Assembly: GCF_009193255.1 (NCBI RefSeq) | Contig: NZ_WACG01000001.1 | Span: forward strand, 372,001-436,000 | Length of the DNA stretch: 64,000 bases | Source of the DNA: Arthrobacter koreensis | Lineage (GTDB): Bacteria > Actinomycetota > Actinomycetes > Actinomycetales > Micrococcaceae | Direction of reading: 5' to 3' | In this document: piece by piece, positions 36,295 to 47,597 of the stretch | Position numbering within the stretch: the first letter of the stretch is position 1 | How the letters are laid out: every line of letters starts with the position of its first letter | The notes under the pieces: model-generated | What the model was told of the DNA's origin: nothing | Seen by the model: the letters and a program-made list of their open reading frames with translations, nothing else | The model's database searches: none | Position numbers and translations under genes: made by a program

Positions 36295-37434
36295 TCAGGT
36301 GTCGTAAAGGTATGGCGATACCAGCACATCGATGCGCTGGAACGCCTTGAGGTCAGAGTATCCGGTAGTGGCCATTGCCCGCCTCAGGGCCCCCATCAGG
36401 TTGGAGGTTCCGTTGGTGTGGTGCGAGGGGCCCCACAGGACTTCCTTCAGGGGGGCAACGGTGTCCAGGTGGACCCTGTCGCCGCGGGGAAGTTCGCTGT
36501 GGTGGGCTTCCTGTCCCCAGTGCCAGCCGCGTCCGGGTGCTTCCTCGGCGCGGGCAAGCGCGGAGCCGAGCATGACGGCGTCCGCACCCATGGCAATGGC
36601 CTTGATGATGTCGCCGCTGGTACCCATGCCGCCGTCGGCGATCACGTGCACGTACCGGCCGCCGGACTCATCCATGTAGTCCCGGCGGGCTTCGGCGATG
36701 TCTGAGATCGCAGTGGCCATGGGAGCGTGGATGCCCAGGGCACGCCGCGTCGTCGTCGTCGCTCCGCCGCCGAAGCCGACGAGGACGCCGGCAGCGCCGG
36801 TGCGCATGAGGTGCAGCGCCGGGGTGTAGCCGGCGGCACCGCCAACGATGACGGGGACGTCGAGTTCGTAAATGAACTGCTTGAGGTTCAGCGGTTCAAC
36901 GTTCTTGGAGACGTGCTCGGCGGAAACGGTGGTTCCGCGGATCACGAAGATGTCCACGCCGGCGGCGAGGACGGTCTTGTAGAACTCCTGGGTGCGCTGC
37001 GGCGTGAGCGAGCCGGCTACGGTGACGCCGGCCTCGCGCATTTCGGCCAGGCGGGAGGTGATCAGCTCGGCCTGGATCGGCGCGGTGTAGATCTCCTGCA
37101 GCCTGCGGGTGGCCGAGGGATTGAAGTTCTCTTCGCTGAGGACGGCGATTTCGTCCAGGATGGGCTGCGGATCCTCGTAACGGGTCCACAGGCCCTCAAG
37201 GTTCAGGACGCCCAGTCCGCCCAGCCGGCCCAGCGCGATGGCGGTTGCCGGGGACATCACGGAGTCCATCGGGGCGCCGATGACTGGCATTTCGAACTGG
37301 TAGGCATCTATCTGCCAGTTGACCGAGACGTCCTGGGGATCACGGGTGCGCCGGGAGGGCACAATCGCTACGTCATCCAGGGAGTAGGCTCTGCGCCCAC
37401 GCTTGCCACGGCCGATCTCAATCTCGTTAGTCAC
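36295..37434 (-). CDS. GuaB3-type IMP dehydrogenase-related protein, without cysteine
   Basis: A 379-aa TIM-barrel protein of the IMPDH/GMPR superfamily, GuaB3 branch, with no CBS domains. It starts 'EIGRGKRGRRAYSLDDVAIV'. The loop that carries the catalytic cysteine in true IMPDH reads 'VGFGGGATTTTRRALG' (about 219-234), and the whole protein contains no cysteine, so the standard covalent mechanism is impossible. 'VIADGGMGTSGDIIKAIAMG' and 'MLGSALARAEEAPG' are conserved. It lies 79 bases downstream of guaB, behind a terminator. Function is unproven. Confidence 0.92.
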   Translation of the reverse strand: MTNEIEIGRGKRGRRAYSLDDVAIVPSRRTRDPQDVSVNWQIDAYQFEMPVIGAPMDSVMSPATAIALGRLGGLGVLNLEGLWTRYEDPQPILDEIAVLSEENFNPSATRRLQEIYTAPIQAELITSRLAEMREAGVTVAGSLTPQRTQEFYKTVLAAGVDIFVIRGTTVSAEHVSKNVEPLNLKQFIYELDVPVIVGGAAGYTPALHLMRTGAAGVLVGFGGGATTTTRRALGIHAPMATAISDIAEARRDYMDESGGRYVHVIADGGMGTSGDIIKAIAMGADAVMLGSALARAEEAPGRGWHWGQEAHHSELPRGDRVHLDTVAPLKEVLWGPSHHTNGTSNLMGALRRAMATTGYSDLKAFQRIDVLVSPYLYDT

Positions 37435-37463
37435 TGCTCTAGGTTATCCCAGTCGTTAAAAGA

Positions 37464-37497
37464 AGCAGGCACCGTTCCGGTGGGGACGGTGCCTGCT
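37464..37497 (-). terminator. Hairpin terminator of guaB
   Basis: Perfect 12-base arms AGCAGGCACCGT/complement (37464-37475 and 37486-37497) with a 10-base loop, followed on the minus strand by TCTTTTAAC. It lies between the guaB stop and the guaB3 start and could limit guaB3 expression. Confidence 0.85.
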
Positions 37498-37513
37498 CCT
37501 GGAGTCTTCATGC

Positions 37514-39145
<1,632 letters not shown>

Positions 39146-41236
39146 CTATGTGGTTCCGGGCACTGTGACGCCTTCCCAGCCGGTGGCGGCCAGGATGCGT
39201 TCCGCCAGGACACGGGACGTGGTCTCCATGTAGGTCCGGTTCAGGTGGTCATGGTCCTTGTAGACAATCACGTTGCCGATGATCCCCGGGCAGGCGTCAT
39301 CGAAACAGAACTGGTCGCTCAGATCCAGCACGCGCACGCCGGGTATCCGGGCCTCTAGTCCTTCCAGCGGCGAAACGTCCGCGAGCAGCTGGCTGCGGGG
39401 CACGTGGCAGGCCCGCACGTCGAAGCCGTTGGATTCAAGGCACTTGAACATGTCGAACTCGAACCGCGGGTTGTCCCGCATGGCCAGGACCTGGATGCCA
39501 GCCTCGGTGAAGGGGCGGACGCCGTCGTCGTAGCCGCCGCCCAGGGTTTCATCCGGACTCGATTCCCGCGTGAGGGACGCGACGGTGAACACCGCGTCCG
39601 GCATGAGGTCCAGGACGTACTCCCCCGCGGCCTGGTTGAAGGCATTGCACTCTTCGGACCGTTCAGGGTCTTCGGCTCCGTACCGGCAACCCATCTTTAG
39701 GACAGTGACCACGTGCCAGTCGTTGGCGCGCGCCACCGGGCCGAGGGCCGCGGTCCACTGCATGGCATGGGAATCTCCCAGCACCACGATGGTCTTCTGC
39801 GATCCTTCGGCAGTACCGATCTGCTTGCAGTGCCCTTCCAGGACACTGCCGGCCTCCGGCGCCGCGGCCTCCCCGCACGCCTCGTCCAGCTGTGCCCATT
39901 CCTGGTCCATCTCTGACGGCGCCGGCTTGACGAGGGCCTGGGTGGAGGAGACGGTTTCATAATCAGGATCCAGGGACAGCGCGCCCGGATTGTCCGCAAT
40001 GGACTGCAGCCGCACGGCTTCTGCCTGCGCATCCACGCGTTCCTGCCAGCCGGCCAGCGGCGCGGCAACGAGGGCGAAGGAAGCTGCCAGCACCACTGCC
40101 GAGCGCCATGCGGAGACCTGCGGCCAGGACCAGCCGCGCAGCGGCCCTTCCACCAGTTTGGTGGTCAGTACAGCCAACAGCAGCGAAACCGCAATGACGA
40201 CGGCGCCGTCCACCAGCCCGGCGTTCTGCTGTTTGGAGGCAATCAGCCAGAAGACCAGCACCGGCCAGTGCCACAGGTACAGGGCGTAGGAATTGTCCCC
40301 CAGCCTCACCAGCGGCCCGGCCTTCAGCAGCCGGTCCGCTCCGATCCGGCTGCCCGTGTCTCCGGCAGCGATCACCATGGCCGCAGCCAGCGTAGGCCAG
40401 AGTGCGAGGTAGCCGGGGAACTGCTGCTGGACCTGCAGGATGATGCCGCAGCTGAGCATGGCGATCACGCCGGTCCACCCGATCAGGATGCGGACCCGGT
40501 GGCCCAGGCGGAGGTATGGCAGGGCCAGCGCCAGCAGGGAACCCAGGGCGAACTCCCAGAGCCTGGTCCGGGTGTCGAAGTAGGCATAGGCCTGGTTGGT
40601 TCCGGTCTGCCAGACGGAGTACGCCAGGGACACCGCGAACACGGCGGTGAAGATTACCGCCAGCACGGACCGGTAGCTCCTGCCCGCCAGCCTCGAGACC
40701 GGGAGCGCTGCCGCGAAGATCAGCGGCCAGAGGACAAAGACCTGGCCCTGGATGGACAGGGACCAGAAGTGCTGCAGCGGACTGGCCGCACTGTGGTCTG
40801 CTGCCAGGTAGTCCACCGCATTGTTGGCCAAAGTCCAGTTCTGGAAATAGAACAACGAGGACCAGGTCTGTCCAATCAGGTCCTGGCGGGCACTGGCCGG
40901 CAGGAGCGCCGCGGCAGCGGCGAGCACTGCCAGCAGGACGACGGCGACGGCGGGCAGCAGCCGCTTGAACAGGTGCAGCCAGTACCGGCCCAGGGCCAGT
41001 GCCTTTCCGCTTTCGGCCTTCCGGATGAAGGAGCCGGTCAGCAGGAACGCGGAGATCAGCAGGAACACGTCCACTCCCCCGGAAACCCTGCCGAGCCAGA
41101 CGTGATAGAGAACCACCAGCACCACGGCGAGAGCGCGCAGCCCCTGGACTTCGGGGCGGTAGCGCCGTTCCGCGGCGCGCGGGGCAGGGGCCTGCGGGAA
41201 GTCCGAAGCGGCAGCGTGCTGCACGGGTGCTGACAC
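39146..41236 (-). CDS. Membrane acyltransferase with SGNH domain (OafA type)
   Basis: A 696-aa protein that would O-acetylate a cell-surface glycan. The Acyltransferase_3 membrane domain (about 25-360, some ten helices) starts 'YRPEVQGLRALAVVLVVLYH' with the conserved RxxA and catalytic-site His, and includes 'LWEFALGSLLALALPYL'. After a linker, an extracellular SGNH hydrolase domain has 'TIVVLGDSHAMQWTAALGPV' with the nucleophile Ser, and 'VIVYKDHDHLNRTYM' with the DxxH pair. It is a single gene; the substrate is unknown. Confidence 0.92.
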   Translation of the reverse strand: MSAPVQHAAASDFPQAPAPRAAERRYRPEVQGLRALAVVLVVLYHVWLGRVSGGVDVFLLISAFLLTGSFIRKAESGKALALGRYWLHLFKRLLPAVAVVLLAVLAAAAALLPASARQDLIGQTWSSLFYFQNWTLANNAVDYLAADHSAASPLQHFWSLSIQGQVFVLWPLIFAAALPVSRLAGRSYRSVLAVIFTAVFAVSLAYSVWQTGTNQAYAYFDTRTRLWEFALGSLLALALPYLRLGHRVRILIGWTGVIAMLSCGIILQVQQQFPGYLALWPTLAAAMVIAAGDTGSRIGADRLLKAGPLVRLGDNSYALYLWHWPVLVFWLIASKQQNAGLVDGAVVIAVSLLLAVLTTKLVEGPLRGWSWPQVSAWRSAVVLAASFALVAAPLAGWQERVDAQAEAVRLQSIADNPGALSLDPDYETVSSTQALVKPAPSEMDQEWAQLDEACGEAAAPEAGSVLEGHCKQIGTAEGSQKTIVVLGDSHAMQWTAALGPVARANDWHVVTVLKMGCRYGAEDPERSEECNAFNQAAGEYVLDLMPDAVFTVASLTRESSPDETLGGGYDDGVRPFTEAGIQVLAMRDNPRFEFDMFKCLESNGFDVRACHVPRSQLLADVSPLEGLEARIPGVRVLDLSDQFCFDDACPGIIGNVIVYKDHDHLNRTYMETTSRVLAERILAATGWEGVTVPGTT

Positions 41237-41339
41237 TTACTGGTGTCCTTTCAAAGCGGCAAATACCGCACAAGTTTACCGGCCGAACCCCGCGAAGCCT
41301 GAATCCGGCGGCCCTGCAACAGCTCCAGGAAAGGGCAAA

Positions 41340-41380
41340 GGCCCCGCCAGCCGCGGAGAAAATCCGCGTCTGACGGGGCC
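41340..41380 (-). terminator. Terminator of groEL
   Basis: An 11-base outer stem (41340-41350 with 41370-41380) with a 6-base inner stem (CGCGGA/TCCGCG). The single outer mismatch is a G-U pair in minus-strand RNA, and TTTGCCCTTT follows on that strand. It lies 17 bases after the groEL stop. Confidence 0.8.
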
Positions 41381-41396
41381 CTGGGCCAGCCGAAAG

Positions 41397-43072
<1,676 letters not shown>

Positions 43073-43078
43073 AAAGAC

Positions 43079-43375
43079 TTACTTGACGACGATGGCCAGC
43101 ACGTCGCGTGCGGAGAGCACCAGGTATTCCTGGCCGCCCTGCTTGACCTCGGTTCCGCCGTACTTCGAGTAGATGACGACGTCGCCCTCAGCAACATCGA
43201 TCGGCACACGGTTGCCGTTGTCGTCAACGCGGCCGGGGCCGACTGCTACGACTTCACCTTCCTGGGGCTTTTCCTTGGCGGTGTCCGGGATAACCAGGCC
43301 GGAAGCCGTGGTCTGCTCAGCTTCGAGCGGGCGAACAACGATGCGATCCTCAAGGGGCTTAATAGAGACCGACAC
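43079..43375 (-). CDS. groES: Co-chaperonin GroES
   Basis: GroES caps the GroEL folding chamber. The 98-aa protein has '[20 protein letters not shown]', the mobile loop '[20 protein letters not shown]' that contacts GroEL, '[15 protein letters not shown]', and '[20 protein letters not shown]'. It has a GAGAG-type ribosome-binding site. Its promoter carries two CIRCE elements. groEL follows after a hairpin. Confidence 0.97.
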   Translation of the reverse strand: MSVSIKPLEDRIVVRPLEAEQTTASGLVIPDTAKEKPQEGEVVAVGPGRVDDNGNRVPIDVAEGDVVIYSKYGGTEVKQGGQEYLVLSARDVLAIVVK

Positions 43376-43469
43376 TCGGGCTCTCCTTTGCTTAGTTACT
43401 AACGGGTTTGTGGACCGTCGGTAGGCGCTTGCCGTCGTCGCGGGTGCCGGTGGGCGCTTCCCTCAGGAA

Positions 43470-43496
43470 TTAGCACCCTCACAAGGGGAGTGCTAG
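43470..43496 (-). promoter_or_regulatory. CIRCE operator 1 (proximal) of groES
   Basis: TTAGCACCC-N9-GAGTGCTAG: two changes from the CIRCE consensus, located just downstream of the groES -10 hexamer. HrcA bound here would block the start of transcription. Confidence 0.85.
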
Positions 43497-43501
43497 CTCC
43501 G

Positions 43502-43530
43502 ACTTTATGCAACGGTTAGCACTCGGTCAA
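43502..43530 (-). promoter_or_regulatory. groES promoter
   Basis: On the minus strand, TTGACC (-35; 43525-43530) and TAAAGT (-10; 43502-43507) are 17 bases apart. The -35 lies in the spacer of CIRCE 2 and the -10 is followed by CIRCE 1, so both operators cover the promoter. Confidence 0.7.
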
Positions 43531-43542
43531 GGCGAGTGCCAA
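43516..43542 (-). promoter_or_regulatory. CIRCE operator 2 (distal) of groES
   Basis: TTAGCACTC-N9-GAGTGCCAA: one base from consensus, with the same half-sites as the CIRCE at 25347. It overlaps the -35 hexamer of groES. Confidence 0.88.
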
Positions 43543-43625
43543 CAAAGGCCGCAAGATAATTCTCTGCCGTCCGGGACCGGTTCCCCGGGCGGGCGTTCGC
43601 ACGTTACTGCCCGGGCGACATCTAA

Positions 43626-43644
43626 GTTGCTTAGCCTTGCCTAA
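43626..43644 (+). promoter_or_regulatory. IdeR/DtxR-type iron box of the siderophore operon
   Basis: Read on the minus strand, TTAGGCAAGGCTAAGCAAC matches 14 of 19 positions of the DtxR/IdeR consensus TTAGGTTAGSCTAACCTAA. It overlaps a likely promoter, TTGCTT (43627-43632), 17 bases, TAGTTT (43650-43655), so iron-loaded repressor would shut off the operon. Confidence 0.65.
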
Positions 43645-43752
43645 CAAGATAGTTTTCAGAGGCGCGCAAAATTAGCAAACGATTTTGTGACCTAATGGTG
43701 GAGGCATCCCCCGGCAGGCCAAACCGAAGAGATCATCTGGAGCACCCCCAAA

Positions 43753-44706
43753 GTGAAGACCACCCTTAAGTCCCGGCTGCTGGCCGGAACCGCCCTGGTT
43801 TCCCTGCTCGCCGTCAGCGCCTGCGGCTCGGAGACCGACGCCGCCGCCGAACCTGCATCGGCAGAGCCGACCACCGTTACCGTGGAGCACACCCAGGGCA
43901 CCACTGAGGTTCCCGTGAACCCGGAGGTCGTCTACACCTTCGACCTCGGCGCCCTGGACACACTCGACGCCCTGGGCATCGAGGTGGACGGCGTTCCGGC
44001 CGCGAACTACCCCGAAAGCCTTTCCAAGTACGGCTCGGATGACTACGCCAAGATCGGGAGCATGAAGGAACCGGACTTCGAGGCCATCAGTGCCGGCGCT
44101 CCGGACCTGATCATCATGTCCGGCCGCACCGCAGACTCCTACGAAGAGTTCTCCAAGATTGCCCCCACGATCAACCTCAGCACCGACGCTGCGGATCCGT
44201 GGAATTCCTTCATCTCCAACACCGAAATCATCGGTGAGATCTTCGGCAAGGAAGCCGAAGTCGATGAGAAACTCGCCGCCCTTGACTCCAAGGTAGAAGA
44301 AACCAAGGCAACCGCGGCCGACGCCGGCAACGGCCTGATCATCATGACCAGCGGCGGCGAAATGACCGCCTACGGCGCAGGTTCGCGCTTCGGCCTGATC
44401 CACGACGTCCTGGGCGTTGCCACCGCCGCTGACATTAAGTCCGAAGCACAGCACGGCGAATCCGTCTCCTTCGAGTACGTCGCGGAGATCAACCCGGACA
44501 ACCTGTTCGTCATCGACCGCGACGTCGCAGTCGGAAACGCAGGCGAAGTTGCCTCCGCAGTCCTGGACAACGAACTCGTCATGGGCACCAAGGCCGCCAA
44601 GAATGACCGCATCACCATGCTCGATTCCTCCAGCTGGTACCTGGTGGGCTACGGCCTGAACAACGTTGACGCCATGGTCAGCGCTGTCCAGGACGGCATT
44701 TCCTAA
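43753..44706 (+). CDS. Siderophore-binding lipoprotein (iron ABC transporter)
   Basis: A 317-aa periplasmic-binding-type protein (Peripla_BP_2; FatB/CeuE/YclQ-like) that would bind a ferric siderophore outside the cell. GTG start; the signal peptide ends in the lipobox 'LLAVSACGSE'. Core stretches are 'TEVPVNPEVVYTFDLGALDT', 'APDLIIMSGRTADSYEEFSK', 'GSRFGLIHDVLGVATAADIK' and 'PDNLFVIDRDVAVG'. It is the first gene of a four-gene operon, with an iron box upstream and a large hairpin downstream. The siderophore type (catecholate or other) is not shown. Confidence 0.93.
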   Translation: MKTTLKSRLLAGTALVSLLAVSACGSETDAAAEPASAEPTTVTVEHTQGTTEVPVNPEVVYTFDLGALDTLDALGIEVDGVPAANYPESLSKYGSDDYAKIGSMKEPDFEAISAGAPDLIIMSGRTADSYEEFSKIAPTINLSTDAADPWNSFISNTEIIGEIFGKEAEVDEKLAALDSKVEETKATAADAGNGLIIMTSGGEMTAYGAGSRFGLIHDVLGVATAADIKSEAQHGESVSFEYVAEINPDNLFVIDRDVAVGNAGEVASAVLDNELVMGTKAAKNDRITMLDSSSWYLVGYGLNNVDAMVSAVQDGIS

Positions 44707-44728
44707 CCGTCCTTCGTACCTGCTAGAT

Positions 44729-44772
44729 CCTCGCCGGCCGGGACCGCCTTCGGGCGGCCCCGGCCGGCGAGG
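44729..44772 (+). terminator. Large UUCG-capped hairpin after the binding-protein gene
   Basis: Fourteen base pairs (44729-44742 with 44759-44772), one A-C mismatch, then five more pairs closed by a TTCG tetraloop. There is no U-tract. It lies between the binding-protein and permease genes, so it probably stabilises the upstream mRNA end or lets only part of transcription continue, giving more binding protein than permease. Confidence 0.7.
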
Positions 44773-44786
44773 GAGACGGAACCCCC

Positions 44787-45827
44787 ATGACAACACAGAT
44801 CAGCCCCTCAGCTCCGGCTCCTGCCGGGGCCGCTGCCGTACCCGGACCACGACGCCGGGTCCCCGGCCCGGCAGCCATGCTGGTCCTGGGCGGCACCGCC
44901 GTCCTGGTGCTCGCCGTCGTCAGCATGTTCGTGGGCGTCAGCGACGTCTCCCTCTCCTCGCTGCTGGCCGGCGACGAGCACGCCTGGACGATTTTCTGGG
45001 TCAGCCGGGTGCCGCGGACACTGAGCATCATCCTTGCCGGCATGGCACTGAGCGTGGCCGGGCTGATCATGCAGCTCATGGCGCGGAACAAATTCGTTGA
45101 ACCCTCCACAGTGGGAACGATCGAGTCCGCGTCCCTTGGCATCCTCGTGGTGACGGTCCTGATTCCCGGAGCCTCGCTGTTCATGAAAATGTCCACGGCC
45201 ACCCTTTTTGCCGTCGCCGGAACCGCACTCTTCCTGCTGATCCTGCGCCGCATCCCGCTGCGCAATACCCTGATCGTCCCCCTTGTGGGCATCATGCTCG
45301 GCGGCGTCATCGCTGCCGTCACCACCTTCTTCGCGTACCGGTTCGACCTGCTCCAGACGCTGAATTCCTGGATGACCGGGGACTTCTCCGGCGTCCTGCG
45401 CGGACGGTATGAGCTGCTCTGGATCGTCGGCGCGCTGACGCTGATCGGTTTCCTCGCCGCAGACAGGTTTACGGTCGCCGGCATGGGACAGGAGTTCACC
45501 ACCAACCTCGGCCTGAACTACAACCGAGTGATGACCCTCGGCCTGATCATCGTGTCCCTGATCAGCGCCGTCGTCGTGGTCAGTGTGGGTTCGGTCCCGT
45601 TCCTGGGTCTCATCGTGCCCAACCTTGTCTCCCTCCTGGTAGGAGACAACGTCCGCCGAGCCATCCCCTGGGTCGCGATTTTCGGTGCGGGCTTTGTGCT
45701 CGTGTGCGACATCATCGGCCGGACCATCCGCTACCCCTACGAAATCCCCGTGGGCGTGATCGTTGCCGCCGTGGGCAGCGTCCTGTTCCTCTACCTGCTC
45801 CTGAGAAAGCGCTCCGCCCGTGCCTAG
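44787..45827 (+). CDS. Iron-siderophore ABC transporter permease (FecCD, first)
   Basis: A 346-aa FecCD-family permease with about nine to ten membrane helices after a Pro/Ala-rich cytoplasmic start. Family motifs are 'WVSRVPRTLSIILAGMALSV', 'NKFVEPSTVGTIESASLGIL' and 'GSVPFLGLIVPNLVSLLVGD' with the coupling region. It overlaps the next permease by 8 bases; the two likely form the transmembrane heterodimer. Confidence 0.94.
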   Translation: MTTQISPSAPAPAGAAAVPGPRRRVPGPAAMLVLGGTAVLVLAVVSMFVGVSDVSLSSLLAGDEHAWTIFWVSRVPRTLSIILAGMALSVAGLIMQLMARNKFVEPSTVGTIESASLGILVVTVLIPGASLFMKMSTATLFAVAGTALFLLILRRIPLRNTLIVPLVGIMLGGVIAAVTTFFAYRFDLLQTLNSWMTGDFSGVLRGRYELLWIVGALTLIGFLAADRFTVAGMGQEFTTNLGLNYNRVMTLGLIIVSLISAVVVVSVGSVPFLGLIVPNLVSLLVGDNVRRAIPWVAIFGAGFVLVCDIIGRTIRYPYEIPVGVIVAAVGSVLFLYLLLRKRSARA

Positions 45828-46836
45828 CTCACCCACCAGCGTCCTGCCTTCGGCAATGACGGTCCAGCGCCGCCGTCCCGTACGGAACCTCTCCCCCCGC
45901 TTCTGGATCATTGCCCTTTCCGTCGTGGCCGCGGCGCTCGTCGCCGTCTTCATGACCATCGAGCTGCGCGGAAACATCGGCTATGTGCTGCCGCGCCGCG
46001 CCATCAAGGTGGGGTCGATGATCCTGGTGGCCTACGCCGTCGGGGTTTCCACCGTCCTGTTCCAGACCGTGACCGCGAACCGGATCCTGACGCCGTCCAT
46101 CATGGGTTTCGATGCCCTGTACGTGCTGATCCAGACCGTCCTGGTGTTCACCTTCGGCGGCGGACTGGTTCTTTCCATGTCCGAGCCGCTGCGTTACGGG
46201 ATGGAAGTCGCCCTGATGGTGGGCTTCTCCTTCCTGCTCTACCGGTGGCTGTTCACCGGCGGGGGCAAGTCCCTGCACCTGATGCTGCTGGTGGGAATTG
46301 TGCTGGGCACGATGTTCCGCGGCATGTCCTCCCTGCTGCAGCGCCTCATCGAGCCCAGCGAGTTCATCATCCTGCAGGACCTGTTCTTCGCGTCCTTTAA
46401 TAATGTCGACGGCGCACTGCTGGGTTACTCGCTGATTGCCGTCGCAATCGTCAGCGTTCCGGCCTGGCGGATGCGGCACTCCCTCGATGTGATGTCCCTG
46501 GGACGGGATACCTCCATCAACCTGGGCGTGAACCACAAGCGTTCCGTGACCGGTGTGCTGGTGATCTGCTCGGTCCTGGTTGCCGTCTCCACCGCACTGG
46601 TTGGCCCGGTCACCTTCTTCGGCCTGCTGGTGGCATCACTGGCCTACCAGCTGTGCTCCCACTTCTCCCACAAGGCCGTGGTTCCCATCGCCGTGCTGCT
46701 GGGCATCATTGCACTGGTAGGCGGCCAGCTGGTCCTTGAACGCATCTTCGCTTTCGATACCGCGCTGAGCATTGTCATTGAATTCGTTGGCGGAATCGTG
46801 TTCCTGATTCTGCTCCTGAAAGGCTCCCTTAAATGA
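45820..46836 (+). CDS. Iron-siderophore ABC transporter permease (FecCD, second)
   Basis: A 338-aa FecCD permease. GTG start at 45820, overlapping the first permease by 8 bases; an in-frame ATG twelve codons on is an alternative. Motifs: 'LPRRAIKVGSMILVAYAVGV', 'TANRILTPSIMGFDALYVLI', 'SLGRDTSINLGVNHKRSVTG' and 'ALVGPVTFFGLLVASLAYQL'. The first two resemble the second permease of FatDC/YclNO-type systems. It overlaps the ATPase gene by 4 bases. Confidence 0.94.
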   Translation: MPSSPTSVLPSAMTVQRRRPVRNLSPRFWIIALSVVAAALVAVFMTIELRGNIGYVLPRRAIKVGSMILVAYAVGVSTVLFQTVTANRILTPSIMGFDALYVLIQTVLVFTFGGGLVLSMSEPLRYGMEVALMVGFSFLLYRWLFTGGGKSLHLMLLVGIVLGTMFRGMSSLLQRLIEPSEFIILQDLFFASFNNVDGALLGYSLIAVAIVSVPAWRMRHSLDVMSLGRDTSINLGVNHKRSVTGVLVICSVLVAVSTALVGPVTFFGLLVASLAYQLCSHFSHKAVVPIAVLLGIIALVGGQLVLERIFAFDTALSIVIEFVGGIVFLILLLKGSLK

Positions 46837-47591
46837 TCCAGGTCAACGGCGTCACCAAGACCTACGGCTCCACCCCGGTAGTGGACGGGGTGAGCTGCCA
46901 CATCAAGGAGGGCGGCGTCACCTCCATCATCGGTCCGAACGGAGCCGGCAAGTCCACGCTGCTTTCAATCATCAGCCGCCTGCTGAAGTCCGACGCCGGT
47001 TCGGTCACCGTGGACGGCCTGGACGTCTCTGCCGCACCGGGCAAGGACCTGGCCCGGAAGATGGCTATCCTCCGCCAGGACAACCACCTCACCGTCCGGC
47101 TGACGGTCCGCGACCTGGTCGGATTCGGCCGGTACCCGCACAACGGGGGGCGCCCGACGGCGGCGTGCCGGGAAAAGATCGAGCAGGCCATGGCCTTCCT
47201 GGACCTCACTGAGCTGGCCGACCGCTTTGTCGACGAGCTTTCCGGCGGCCAGCGCCAGCGTGCGTTCATCGCCATGGTGCTGGCGCAGGACACGGATTAC
47301 CTGCTGCTGGATGAGCCGCTGAACAACCTGGACATGAAGCACTCCGTGGAGATGATGCGGCTGCTGCGCCGGCTCACCGATGAGCTGGGCAAGACCGTTG
47401 TCCTGGTCATCCACGACATCAACTTCGCGTCCTGCTACTCGGACGACATCATTGCCATGGCAGACGGCAAGCTGCTCCATCAGGGACCGCCGTCGGCGAT
47501 CATGCAGCCTGAGGTCCTTAGGGACATCTACGAGATCGATATCCGGATCGAGGAGATCGAGGGCAACCGGATCGGCGTGTACTTCGCCTAG
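46833..47591 (+). CDS. Iron-siderophore ABC transporter ATPase
   Basis: A 252-aa ABC ATPase of the FepC/YclP kind that powers ferric-siderophore import. Walker A 'GPNGAGKSTLLSII', Q-loop 'RQDNHLTVRLTVRD', signature 'LSGGQRQRAFIAMVLAQ', Walker B 'YLLLDEPLNNLDMKH' and H-loop 'VVLVIHDINFASCY' are complete. Last gene of the operon; it converges with copy A of the ESX-like cassette, only 6 bases between stops. Confidence 0.95.
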   Translation: MIQVNGVTKTYGSTPVVDGVSCHIKEGGVTSIIGPNGAGKSTLLSIISRLLKSDAGSVTVDGLDVSAAPGKDLARKMAILRQDNHLTVRLTVRDLVGFGRYPHNGGRPTAACREKIEQAMAFLDLTELADRFVDELSGGQRQRAFIAMVLAQDTDYLLLDEPLNNLDMKHSVEMMRLLRRLTDELGKTVVLVIHDINFASCYSDDIIAMADGKLLHQGPPSAIMQPEVLRDIYEIDIRIEEIEGNRIGVYFA

Positions 47592-47597
47592 GGCTGC

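Larger units (their letters stand above)
43376..43752. other. Divergent control region between groES and siderophore operon
   Basis: A 377-base region with no gene. The left half (43470-43542) holds the groES promoter and two CIRCE operators; the right half (43626-43655) holds an iron box and a likely promoter for the rightward siderophore operon. The roughly 80 bases between (43543-43625) show no distinct element. Confidence 0.8.
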
